From: Flavobacterium sp.
GTDB taxonomy: Bacteria; Bacteroidota; Bacteroidia; Flavobacteriales; Flavobacteriaceae
DNA length: 62,509 nt
Reading direction: 5' to 3'
Assembly: GCF_027484945.1 (NCBI RefSeq)
Contig: NZ_JAIXRZ010000025.1
Coordinates: 1-62,509, forward strand
The notes beneath the pieces were generated by a model. It was not told the DNA's origin and made no database searches. It worked only from the letters and a program-made list of their open reading frames with translations. Shown in pieces: positions 37,601-45,922 of this stretch. Every line of letters starts with the position of its first letter. Position 1 is the stretch's first letter. Made by a program: the position numbers and the translations under genes.

Positions 37601-38596
37601 AGAAGTTGCTGGCGATAAGGTTGCTCTTACTGCTGGACCAATCATAGTAACATTGGTAAAAATTGGAGCTGTATTATCATATGGAGAAGAAACTGTAGTA
37701 CCAGCAGGGTTATTATCTACCTCAAAACCTTCAGAAGTAGAAACCGATGGGTTATCAGCTAATGCTGGATCTTTAATACCCAATACATACTGAACAGCTC
37801 CTTTGTAACCGTTATCAGCATCAAAATCATCATCCAAATTACGGAAAGCAACTAAGTGTTTACAGTTTACAGAACCACCAAACCACTCAAATGCATCGTC
37901 ATTAGCATACGATACTTGAACATAGTCAATTGTTGTTCCGTTACCAACAGCACCCATTGTTAAACCATTAATCTCGTTGTTTGGTGAGAAAACGAAACCA
38001 CCAAACTCAATACGAACATATTTTAAGGTTCCTGAACTATCATTGTTTACTGGTGCTGTACTACCCCCACCGTATTCAGTATTTACTGAAGCAGTAATAC
38101 CTTCGATGTTGTTTACACCATTATTAATGTTAAAACCAGCTTTACCTAATAATACAATTCCACCCCAGTCACCAGGCTGTCTTCCTTCAGCTACAGTTTT
38201 AGCAGAAGTAAAAACAATCGGACTTGAAGCAGTTCCAATTGCATTCAATTTTGACCCTTTAGTAACAATCAATGCAGTACCTGAATTGGTGTATACACCT
38301 TTAACAACTACTCCAGGCTGAATTGTTAAAGTTGCATTGTTACGCACATAAATAAGTCCGGTAATGTAGTATGTTTTCCCGGTAGTCCATGTGGTATTTG
38401 CTGTAATATCAGTTGTGATATTTACAACAGTCCCATCAGGATAAGTTTCATTTTTTGGATCATAATTTGTCCAAGAATCCGTCCACATCGGCGTAGGAGC
38501 CGGTGCAAATGCACCTCTATAAGAGGTTTGATCAATTTGCGCATTTACTAAGCTAACTAATAGCAAAAGAAATGGCAAAAAATAATTTTTTTTCAT
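34700..38596 (-). CDS. Giant T9SS-sorted surface protein: beta-helix-like N-terminus, PKD-like repeats
   Basis: 1298 residues. Signal peptide 1-19 (VNAQ). Residues about 50-470 carry a parallel-beta-helix-like region (TYYITGLIYVRNNATLTIQPGVV, GDWGGIVLLG, TLKYVRIEFGG, DDAFEWFGGS). Residues about 480-1200 hold several PKD/Ig-like domains of about 100-150 residues, with recurring YxWELPxGVN and ALPAAPTxVxxF elements. The last ~80 residues are a type A sorting domain (SEVYPNPTFGEI to IIKKVIK). The beta-helix type is commonly encoded beside TonB-dependent receptors in flavobacteria, as here, suggesting ligand capture at the surface. Own promoter and terminator. Confidence 0.88.
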   Translation of the reverse strand: MKKNYFLPFLLLLVSLVNAQIDQTSYRGAFAPAPTPMWTDSWTNYDPKNETYPDGTVVNITTDITANTTWTTGKTYYITGLIYVRNNATLTIQPGVVVKGVYTNSGTALIVTKGSKLNAIGTASSPIVFTSAKTVAEGRQPGDWGGIVLLGKAGFNINNGVNNIEGITASVNTEYGGGSTAPVNNDSSGTLKYVRIEFGGFVFSPNNEINGLTMGAVGNGTTIDYVQVSYANDDAFEWFGGSVNCKHLVAFRNLDDDFDADNGYKGAVQYVLGIKDPALADNPSVSTSEGFEVDNNPAGTTVSSPYDNTAPIFTNVTMIGPAVRATLSPATSLASGHERALRLRRACQIKIYNSIFMDFKNNFVFIDGSATVTNANSGLLKFKNNIIAGTANSSFTGGINPTSLNSWFTTNGNSFLTSSSGLLATPYGSTNTYLGLDYRPTGNAASGADFTDSSISPLVTIVTGSTPAVTNVTYCKGAVASPLTATLTTTGVSLKWYTLATGGTAATTAPTPTTTVVGTKTYYVSQVDANGTESARVALTVTVNALPTEVLGAITGVGPAGSTSATAVGPYVATTSQFTYSIPSFVDSTLSYVWTVPNGVNIISGQGTNSIVVNYNNVPPGAGNVGSIQVQAQNANGCRTLAKSLLITKALPAAPTIINFYDRASATPTTALTSYAKYMGSTTPITIVASTVATATSYEWELPAGVNLSLPSGTPSPVTTTVTYTAEPFFSAASTPSAVGTKYWVVTNTKYTVDVNGESTEITVSTCDQKIWGNAAYGGITSQSYPRYGTKVYSNKPSILVNFSGVTSSSTTALYFGVKSRNGVGTSVTTNATNADVVAGNVIPGLYYTSYNEVYTPAVAPSTNATSVFSVASTTVTKNSKLKKLVAAIPAAPTTVKLFNDAVSTTTAVTIVSKFIGTTTQLRLVAAVSPTASSYTWELPSGVNQISGGNTNEIVVNFANVAAGTTSMYLGVKAVNGIGSSTTNNAALSPATSSTAKLLKVTATVPAAVSTVAGQITGICGNTSYDYTITASPLANSYVITGPTGSVVTSTNNTTNTTSSLTTSDLNFTVAMPADFATLTSKTIVISAVNGVGASTTNKTLTLSTALSPIGVATGGTTFTRCATQTFSVPAVPGATTYTWLPAAGATIVSGQGTSSVVVDFSAVPTTATSNLLKVTAANACGISSATKSITLTSVSCARETNIVETPAQEVSIVRSEVYPNPTFGEISITVENELRGSVELAIFSMDGYMVNTPKTIQLEEGVNTITEDLSRLEKGIYIVKLISNSNKEVIIKKVIKQ

Positions 38597-38625
38597 AAGT
38601 TAAAATATTAGGGTTATTTTGAATA

Positions 38626-38633
38626 CAAATCTA
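38626..38633 (-). promoter_or_regulatory. -7 box for the giant T9SS gene
   Basis: Minus-strand TAGATTTG, full -7 match, about 29 nt before the ATG at 38596. It suggests separate transcription from the TonB receptor gene upstream. Confidence 0.6.
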
Positions 38634-38712
38634 ATTTCAAAGCATTTATTTATCGAAAATATAGCATTACCATATCGTGATTATTTAGTTAATGAAACTT
38701 AAATTTAATGTT

Positions 38713-38745
38713 AAAAAAAAGACACCTAAATATTAGGTGTCTTTT
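38713..38745 (-). terminator. Intrinsic terminator of the TonB-dependent receptor gene
   Basis: A perfect stem (38717-38729 with 38733-38745, 3-nt loop) followed on the minus strand by a U-run (38720 to 38713). Confidence 0.85.
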
Positions 38746-38765
38746 ACTATAAGTAAAGTGCTACT

Positions 38766-41666
38766 TTAAAAATTATAGGTAAATGTCAACGAAATGCTTT
38801 GCCCAAAATTTGTTCTCCAGATTACATCATCCTCTTTTTCATTGAAACCATCTTGATAATGATAGTCTCCGGTAAAAACTTGATTTGCTAAAGTTTCTAG
38901 AGTTCCATAACGAACCGAATTCTTATAATTATTTTGATAGAAAATTAGATCTTGAGCCAAGAGGTTTTGAACATTCAACTTAACTTCCATTTTTTTATTA
39001 AAAGTTTTTGAAATCTGTAAATCGATGAACGTTCTTCCTTTCTCCCAAATAGCGGGTCTTACTTCACTTTCTGTAAAAGCAATTCGGTTCCCAGTTCGAT
39101 TTAGATTAGCCGATATCGACCACCCGTTTTCGTTATTCAAATATTGCAATCCCGCATTAACCACATATGGTGACTGTCCTTGTAGCGGTCTTTTTGTATC
39201 AATATTTGCAGTGTTTAAATTAGTTATATCAACCTCTGATTTGACTACTGCAATATTTGAAAACAAAGTAATATCATCTAAGATTGTCAAGTTAGGGAAT
39301 TTTAATAAACTACTCAATACCGCTCTAAACTCTAACTCAATTCCACTATTGGTTGCTGAATTTGCATTTACATAGGTAATTGTTTTGTTGTTAACTTGCT
39401 GTTGGATTTCAATAGGATTTTTGAAATTTTTTCTAAAATAGGAAACCGAAAAAATTTGATTTTTACCTGGAAATATTTCATAGCGGATATCAAAATTTTT
39501 AATTTCTCCCGTCTTTAATGTTGGATTTCCTTGTGTAAAGAATTGGTTGGTAAAGTCATAGAAACCAAAAGGGGCTAACTCCCTAAACTCAGGTCGATTT
39601 AAGGTTTTAGAATAACTAAAACGCAAATTTTGTTTTGAATTTAATGAGATAATTAAATTAACTGATGGTAAAATATTGTCGATTTTGTCTTCAAGAGCCA
39701 AGAAATCAAATTCCGTAAGTCTAGAATTAATTCGTTGCGTATATTCTTCATAACGAACACCCCAAACCAACCTTAAAAATTTGTAGCGGTTATCTAACAT
39801 CGCATAAGCCGCCACTAAATCAGATCCTGCAGTGTACGAGTCGGTAAATTTTGTAAAATCAGCGATAGTGAAGCCATTCACACCTGGTGAAATAACACCC
39901 ATATTGTTCAAATTAAAAATTTGATCATTAGGTAAACTCAATAAGTTTGAATCAAAAGTACCGCCTAAAGCCAATGCATTATATTGTAGTTGGCGTGCAA
40001 AAAAATCACGAGACCTTTTTTGTATCAATCCACCTACTTTAAATTCGTTGATGATTTCTTTACCTAAATTAAACTTATTAAGTAAATCTAGTTTTCCTCC
40101 TTTTATATTTTCGTTATTTTCAGAAAAGAACATTCCTCCACCATAATCAGGACCTCCATTGTTGGCAGCGATTTCTGCCCGAGGTGAATTTAAATTTGGA
40201 TCGGTACTGTTGGGGTCAGCGATTGAATAAATATTTCTTCTAAGATTAGGAATGCTTCGAACAATATCGCTATAAAATGCATTCCAAGATAATTTTTGTT
40301 TTTTATTATTAAATGAGTGGTCTCCACCAAATTGTCCAGAATAAATTTTATTACTCGTAAACCAACGCACATCTGCTTGAATAAAACGAGTGTCATTAAT
40401 ATCGCGCTGTCCATTTCGTTCAACTACCAAATCTGTTGAATTAATACTGTAAATGTTTTTAAACGACAAACTGTGGTTTTCGCTAAACTTGAAAGCTAAA
40501 TTAGCCAAACCAGCAGTCATGACTTGTTCCGTATAATTGTTATCAGAAAAACGAGAGATTAACAATGTAGAGGTTGGGTCGGGGTTATCATAATCAAAAC
40601 GCTTTACGTTGGCAAAATTGTTTGATTTCGTATTTGATAATGAAAAAATAAGACCTAATGTTTTCTCTCCAAATTTTATACTCCTTCCTAAACTGTATTG
40701 AAAATTATAGTTGGGCGCAAATTTTTGATCGTTAATTCTCCAATCATACTCAAACGTTTTAGCTAATTGCGCTTTGTCTTGATACGGTAATGTATTAAAT
40801 ACTGCGGTAGAAGGCAATGTGCTCGGTATGGCACGAACACCATTGTCATAACCTATCCAATCCGTTGAACTTCCCGCATAGGTTCGTTGCTCTTTAAAGG
40901 TAGTTATCGTATTGTAACCAGAACCTATTGAAATCGTTTGAAAGTTTTTATCGGGTACCGCCTTGGTATTAATTTGTACAACACCCCCTGCAAAATCGGC
41001 AGGCAAATCGGGTGTAGCGGTTTTGGTTATAATCAAATTATCCAAAAGATTGGAAGGAAAAATATCAAATGAAAATGCTTTTCTATCCGACTCGGAACTC
41101 GGTAACGGCGCACCATTTAAAAATGCAACATTATACCGATCATTTAAACCGCGAATAACGACAAATTTATTGTCTTGCACACTCGCACCACTAATTCGTT
41201 TCAAAACATCGGATGTAGTTCTATCTGGTGTTTTCTTTATAGACTCTGCTGAAATACCATCTGAAACACTTGCATTATTTTTTTGCTGTGTTAAAAGCGA
41301 TTTTATCGATTCTGCTTTTGCTCTTGTTTTTGTAATTACAACTTCCTCTAATGTATTTTTTTGTTCCTCTAAAGTAACATTCAATTCAGCTACTTCATTT
41401 GCTACAATAGTAACTTCTGTTACATTTTTTGGAAGATAACCAATCATTGTAAACTCAATTTCATAAATGCCTGGTTCTATACCTCCTATAGTAAACTTAC
41501 CATCGCCATCGGTAATCGTCCCTTTTTTAGCACTCTTAATAACCACATTTACACCTATTAATGTAGTTCCATTTTTTGCATCTACAACCGTACCACGTAA
41601 AGAACCATTTTGCGCAAATACATAGGCACTAAAAAACGTGAACAGTAACAATAATCTTGTTTTCAT
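38766..41666 (-). CDS. TonB-dependent outer-membrane receptor
   Basis: 966 residues. Signal peptide 1-18; an N-terminal carboxypeptidase-regulatory-like beta-sandwich (about 22-105, GTVVDAKNGTTLIGVNVV); a plug domain beginning EEVVITKTRAKAES, with RGLNDRYN and LPADFAGGVVQINT; then a large beta-barrel ending in aromatic FTYNF. It imports an unknown substrate using TonB energy. The lack of a SusD homologue argues against a classic glycan PUL; the T9SS protein encoded just downstream is the likely surface partner. Possibly iron, phosphate or protein-derived ligands; undecided. Confidence 0.93.
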   Translation of the reverse strand: MKTRLLLLFTFFSAYVFAQNGSLRGTVVDAKNGTTLIGVNVVIKSAKKGTITDGDGKFTIGGIEPGIYEIEFTMIGYLPKNVTEVTIVANEVAELNVTLEEQKNTLEEVVITKTRAKAESIKSLLTQQKNNASVSDGISAESIKKTPDRTTSDVLKRISGASVQDNKFVVIRGLNDRYNVAFLNGAPLPSSESDRKAFSFDIFPSNLLDNLIITKTATPDLPADFAGGVVQINTKAVPDKNFQTISIGSGYNTITTFKEQRTYAGSSTDWIGYDNGVRAIPSTLPSTAVFNTLPYQDKAQLAKTFEYDWRINDQKFAPNYNFQYSLGRSIKFGEKTLGLIFSLSNTKSNNFANVKRFDYDNPDPTSTLLISRFSDNNYTEQVMTAGLANLAFKFSENHSLSFKNIYSINSTDLVVERNGQRDINDTRFIQADVRWFTSNKIYSGQFGGDHSFNNKKQKLSWNAFYSDIVRSIPNLRRNIYSIADPNSTDPNLNSPRAEIAANNGGPDYGGGMFFSENNENIKGGKLDLLNKFNLGKEIINEFKVGGLIQKRSRDFFARQLQYNALALGGTFDSNLLSLPNDQIFNLNNMGVISPGVNGFTIADFTKFTDSYTAGSDLVAAYAMLDNRYKFLRLVWGVRYEEYTQRINSRLTEFDFLALEDKIDNILPSVNLIISLNSKQNLRFSYSKTLNRPEFRELAPFGFYDFTNQFFTQGNPTLKTGEIKNFDIRYEIFPGKNQIFSVSYFRKNFKNPIEIQQQVNNKTITYVNANSATNSGIELEFRAVLSSLLKFPNLTILDDITLFSNIAVVKSEVDITNLNTANIDTKRPLQGQSPYVVNAGLQYLNNENGWSISANLNRTGNRIAFTESEVRPAIWEKGRTFIDLQISKTFNKKMEVKLNVQNLLAQDLIFYQNNYKNSVRYGTLETLANQVFTGDYHYQDGFNEKEDDVIWRTNFGQSISLTFTYNF

Positions 41667-41888
41667 AGTTAAAATTTAAAAAGCCAAAATAAAGACAATA
41701 TGCAACAATAAAAGTTAACTTAAAATTAACCTTTTTTAATTCTTATTATTTTTTATATATAACTAATATTCATATACTTAAACTATTTTATTTTAAATAA
41801 AACAGACTTGCCTTTCTTTCTAATGTTACCTAAATGTTTCGGTATCATTATGTAATTTATTCATCAAAAATTGGATATATTTTACTAT

Positions 41889-41896
41889 TATATTTG
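41889..41896 (+). promoter_or_regulatory. -7 box for the OmpA-GT-dehydrogenase operon
   Basis: TATATTTG, full -7 match, 23 nt before the ATG at 41920. A TTG at 41871-41873 is 15 bp upstream, slightly short of the usual spacing. Confidence 0.6.
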
Positions 41897-41919
41897 CCCA
41901 ACAATTATTAGAATCTCAC

Positions 41920-43272
41920 ATGAAATCAACGCTTAATTTACTCTTAATTTTATTGATTACGCAATTTTCTACTGCTCAAGAAAATGCGGATAGTGTTCAA
42001 CCCGAAACTGAAAAAATTAAAGATTCAACTATATCAAATTTAAACAACTACAGATGGCGTTTTGAAATGGGCATTGGAGAAAGTAAAGGCATCGTTCCAT
42101 TTTCAGATAGCTTTTTTTCAACAAATAATAAAAAGAAATTTGGTGTGATTGATATAAATTCTTACATGGTTGGTGTCAACTACTCCTTCACTAAAGCAGT
42201 TGGTTTCAAAAGCACGCTTGCATTTGATCGTTTTAGAGAAAAAGAAAATAAAAGTAAATCATTCGAAACGGCACAGTTTAGATTTAGTTTAGAAACCGTA
42301 TTGGATTTAAATCATTATATTAAGTTTAACGCTGAAGATTCTCGCTTTAAATTACTTTTTCATAGTGGAATTGTACTATCAACATTACAAAAAATAACCT
42401 CCAACAACAGCCCTGTAGCTGGAAGAAGAGAGTTGAATGGCGGTGTTGTATTCGGACTAACACCGATGTATCGAATTACCAAACAAGGATTTGTCCATTT
42501 AGACTTAATCTCAATACACAATTTTAGACAACATTATACTTGGGATGGAACCTATTCTAATCCTAACAATAATTTGTATGGTCACATGATTAATGCTTCT
42601 CTAGGATTCTCTTACTCTTTTGGGAAATTATTAAAATGGAAATCAGACAATAAAGAAATAGTTGATTTAGAAAATAAAAATAAAAAACTAGAGGCACGAA
42701 TTGAGGATATCGAAACTAAAATGAACGACACCGATAAGGATGGTGTTGCTGATTACCTAGATGCTGAGAATAATTCGGTTGCTGGTGTGGCTGTAGATTC
42801 AAGAGGTGTAATGGTTGATGTTAATAAAAATGGCGTGCCCGATGAATTGGAGCGGTATTTAGAGAAGAAATACGGTTCAGCAGAACAAGCAAACGCTTTC
42901 AATTCTAGCCAAGAATCTTCTAATTTCTTTAAAAAATCTATTGACGAAGGCTATATTTCTATACTTTTTGATATTGATAGCGCTACACCTAACACCATTT
43001 CATACGATGGTATTTATTTCATCCTGAATTACTTAAAACAAAATCCTGCCTCAAATCTAACTATTGTTGGCTATGCCGATGCAAAAGGGAATAAAGAATA
43101 TAACCAAAAATTAGCCTTAGCAAGAGCCACTAATGTGAAAAATATTTTAGTAAAATCCGGGATTGAAGAAAATCGATTGAATGCTATCTCAGGCGGCACA
43201 GATCAAACCGTTGATATTAATGCCACAGATGCAAGAAAACTTGTTCGTAGAGTAATTTTTAAATTAAAATAA
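41920..43272 (+). CDS. OmpA-family outer-membrane protein with calcium-loop linker
   Basis: 450 residues. Signal peptide 1-19 (STAQ). The N-terminal half (about 45-235) is a predicted 8-stranded-type beta-barrel; a short coiled coil (DLENKNKKLEARIEDIE) leads to Asp-rich thrombospondin-3-like loops (DTDKDGVADYLD, DVNKNGVPDELE); the C-terminal ~110 residues are the peptidoglycan-binding OmpA domain (NQKLALARATNVKNIL). It anchors the outer membrane to the cell wall. It is followed after 12 bp by a glycosyltransferase, an unusual pairing. Confidence 0.9.
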   Translation: MKSTLNLLLILLITQFSTAQENADSVQPETEKIKDSTISNLNNYRWRFEMGIGESKGIVPFSDSFFSTNNKKKFGVIDINSYMVGVNYSFTKAVGFKSTLAFDRFREKENKSKSFETAQFRFSLETVLDLNHYIKFNAEDSRFKLLFHSGIVLSTLQKITSNNSPVAGRRELNGGVVFGLTPMYRITKQGFVHLDLISIHNFRQHYTWDGTYSNPNNNLYGHMINASLGFSYSFGKLLKWKSDNKEIVDLENKNKKLEARIEDIETKMNDTDKDGVADYLDAENNSVAGVAVDSRGVMVDVNKNGVPDELERYLEKKYGSAEQANAFNSSQESSNFFKKSIDEGYISILFDIDSATPNTISYDGIYFILNYLKQNPASNLTIVGYADAKGNKEYNQKLALARATNVKNILVKSGIEENRLNAISGGTDQTVDINATDARKLVRRVIFKLK

Positions 43273-43284
43273 TCCAATCTCCAA

Positions 43285-44577
43285 ATGAATGCTACTGTAA
43301 AAATAGTTAAAAAGAGAGCGAATCATTTTATTGCACAAAATACGCAACCTTTAGCTCCAATAAAAACTATTGAACAAAAAGAAGTAGTGAATTTAAATCA
43401 ATCGGACAACACTAATAAAATCCGAGTGGTTCGTATTACAACTGTTCCATTATCACTTGATAAATTACTGAATGGTCAATTAAATTATGTAAATAATCAT
43501 TTTGAAGTTATCGCTGTATCTTCGGACGAAGCTTACTTAAAAAAAATTGGAGAAAAGGAAAAAATTAAAGTCAAAAATATTGAGATGTCAAGAAAAATAA
43601 CTCCAATTCAAGACTTTATCTCTATTTTAAAAATGTATCGTTTTCTCAAAGAAATAAAACCTGAAATTGTTCATACTCATACCCCAAAAGCAGGTTTAGT
43701 GGGAATGATTGCCTCAAAATTAAGCGGCGTACCTGTTCGAATGCACACCATCAGTGGGCTACCATTAGTTGAAGCAAAAGGATTGAAAAAAAAATTACTT
43801 ATCCTTTGTGAATCGATAACTTATTCATGTGCAACTCATGTATATGCTAACTCATTTAATATTCTAAAAATTATCAAATCGCTGTTTCCATTCTCCTTTA
43901 AAATAAAAGTTTTAGGTAATGGAAGCACCAATGGTATTGATTTAAAACAGTTTGACCCAAAAAGCGAGTTCTTAAATTCTAAACTTGCCTATAGAAATGA
44001 GTATGGTATTGATGCGAACGATTTCGTGTTTTTGTTTGTTGGTAGAGTTGTAAGCGACAAGGGAATTAATGAATTAGTTAGGGCATTCTCTAATTTAGAA
44101 AACCCTAACAATCAATTTAAACTTTTACTCGTTGGGCCATTTGAAGAAGATTTAAATCCGCTTCACCATGACACCCTTACGCAAATTAAAACTAATACGA
44201 ATATAATCACCACAGGATACCAATCAGACGTAAGGAAATTCTACAAGCTTTCCGATGTATTTGTATTTCCTAGCTACCGCGAAGGATTCCCAAATGTTGT
44301 AATGGAAGCCGGCGCAATGGAATTACCTGTAATTACAACAAATATTAATGGATGTGATGAAATCATAATTCCTGAAAAAAACGGCCTTCTTATTCCTCAA
44401 AAGAATGAGAAATCGCTTTTAGATGCAATGCAAAAAATTAGTAGCGAGCAAGAATTATATCAGAAATTAAAACAAAATTCCAGAAGTGTAATCGCTGAAA
44501 AATTTGATCAAGCCAACCTTTGGAAAATTATTGTAAATGAATATAAATCGCTAAGCACGAGGTATTTTAATAGATAA
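43285..44577 (+). CDS. Glycosyltransferase family 4 with N-terminal extension
   Basis: 430 residues. The GT4 core starts around residue 47 (KIRVVRITTVPLSL); the preceding ~46 residues are basic/polar, low in structure, and unlike GT4 N-termini, but no later start codon is available before the core. HTHTPKAGLVGMIAS, VGRVVSDKGI, and SYREGFPNVVMEAGAMELPVITT supply the family motifs. Resembles galactosyl/N-acetylhexosaminyl transferases that start or extend capsule units. The dehydrogenase gene follows after 5 bp. Confidence 0.9.
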   Translation: MNATVKIVKKRANHFIAQNTQPLAPIKTIEQKEVVNLNQSDNTNKIRVVRITTVPLSLDKLLNGQLNYVNNHFEVIAVSSDEAYLKKIGEKEKIKVKNIEMSRKITPIQDFISILKMYRFLKEIKPEIVHTHTPKAGLVGMIASKLSGVPVRMHTISGLPLVEAKGLKKKLLILCESITYSCATHVYANSFNILKIIKSLFPFSFKIKVLGNGSTNGIDLKQFDPKSEFLNSKLAYRNEYGIDANDFVFLFVGRVVSDKGINELVRAFSNLENPNNQFKLLLVGPFEEDLNPLHHDTLTQIKTNTNIITTGYQSDVRKFYKLSDVFVFPSYREGFPNVVMEAGAMELPVITTNINGCDEIIIPEKNGLLIPQKNEKSLLDAMQKISSEQELYQKLKQNSRSVIAEKFDQANLWKIIVNEYKSLSTRYFNR

Positions 44578-44582
44578 AATTA

Positions 44583-45851
44583 ATGAAAATTGTCGTTATT
44601 GGTCTTGGCTATGTTGGACTGCCACTTGGCATGCTTTTGGCTGAAAAATATAAAGTAATCGGTTTTGATATTAATAAGAAAAGAATTCAAGAGTTAGAAT
44701 CCTTTATTGATAAAACCAACGAAGTTACTTCCGAAGCTTTAAAATCATTACAAAATACAAATACTAGCAATGGTATTGAGTTTACAACTTCTACCGATTT
44801 AATCAAAAACGCTACATTTTACATTATTACTGTTCCTACACCGACAGATAAATTTAATAACCCCGATTTTTCCCCATTGTTAAAAGCTAGTGAATTGGTT
44901 GGTAAATCGATAGGCAAAGAATCGATTGTAGTTTTTGAATCTACCGTTTACCCGGGTGCTACAGAAGAAATTTGTATTCCTGTTATTGAAAAATACAGCA
45001 AGTTAAAGTATAATTTTGATTTTTATGCGGGCTATTCACCAGAAAGAATTAATCCCGGAGATAAATTACATACCGTTGAAAATATTATCAAAATAACTTC
45101 AGGTTCAAACCCAATAGCCGCTGAAAAAATTGATCAACTCTACAAATCGGTAATAAAAGCAGGAACTTTCCCTGTTTCTAGCATTAAAATAGCTGAAGCT
45201 GCAAAAGTTATTGAAAATGCCCAGAGGGATATCAATATTGCTTTTGTTAATGAGCTCTCAAAAATATTTAACTTAATGAATATTGATACACATGAGGTTC
45301 TCGATGCTGCAGCAACAAAATGGAATTTTATTAATTTCCGACCGGGATTAGTGGGTGGTCATTGTATCGGAGTTGACCCTTACTATTTAGCCAACAAAGC
45401 GCAAGAACTAGGATATCATCCGGAAATTATTCTTGCTGGACGCCGAATGAATGATAGTATGAGTACTTTTATTGCTTTTGAAATTGTAAAAATTACGCTT
45501 GACAAAAAAATAAAAATTAAAAATTCAAAACTACTACTCTTAGGTATTACTTTTAAAGAAAACTGCAATGATATTAGAAATACAAAAGTGGTCGATTTAT
45601 ATAAAGCACTCGTTAATTTTGGATTTAAGGTTGATGTCTATGACCCATTAGCCGACAAAAACGAAGTTAAACATGAATACGGGATTCAACTACTGCCCAA
45701 TCTACCCGAAACTCAAAAATACCATGCTGCTGTTCTCGCAGTAAAGCATGATGCGTTTAAATCGTTTAATCCAACGCTCTATTTAAAAAAGAAATCGGTG
45801 GTTTACGATATTAAAAGTTATTTGACTTGTGAAGTGGATAAAAAATTATAA
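44583..45851 (+). CDS. Nucleotide-sugar dehydrogenase (UDP-HexNAc 6-dehydrogenase, TviB/WbpO-like)
   Basis: 422 residues. NAD-binding IGLGYVGLPLG near residue 5-15; the catalytic cysteine is C261 in VGGHCIGVDPYYLA, the form found in UDP-N-acetyl-hexosamine dehydrogenases rather than UDP-glucose dehydrogenase; SPERINPG and GITFKENCNDIRNTK are also present. It performs a two-step oxidation of the sugar C6 to a uronic acid, giving an acidic building block such as GalNAcA or ManNAcA. This would supply the polysaccharide made by the nearby locus. Confidence 0.92.
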   Translation: MKIVVIGLGYVGLPLGMLLAEKYKVIGFDINKKRIQELESFIDKTNEVTSEALKSLQNTNTSNGIEFTTSTDLIKNATFYIITVPTPTDKFNNPDFSPLLKASELVGKSIGKESIVVFESTVYPGATEEICIPVIEKYSKLKYNFDFYAGYSPERINPGDKLHTVENIIKITSGSNPIAAEKIDQLYKSVIKAGTFPVSSIKIAEAAKVIENAQRDINIAFVNELSKIFNLMNIDTHEVLDAAATKWNFINFRPGLVGGHCIGVDPYYLANKAQELGYHPEIILAGRRMNDSMSTFIAFEIVKITLDKKIKIKNSKLLLLGITFKENCNDIRNTKVVDLYKALVNFGFKVDVYDPLADKNEVKHEYGIQLLPNLPETQKYHAAVLAVKHDAFKSFNPTLYLKKKSVVYDIKSYLTCEVDKKL

Positions 45852-45922
45852 CGTTATAATTCTTTTATTTCTAATTTTTTAATCCGTCAAAGTAAAAAGA
45901 CTCCTCCTCAAAACCTATCGCA

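Noticed and set aside
40963..41439. 158-residue + strand frame inside the TonB receptor gene
   Set aside because: Antisense shadow of a clearly coding region; no signal peptide or domain.
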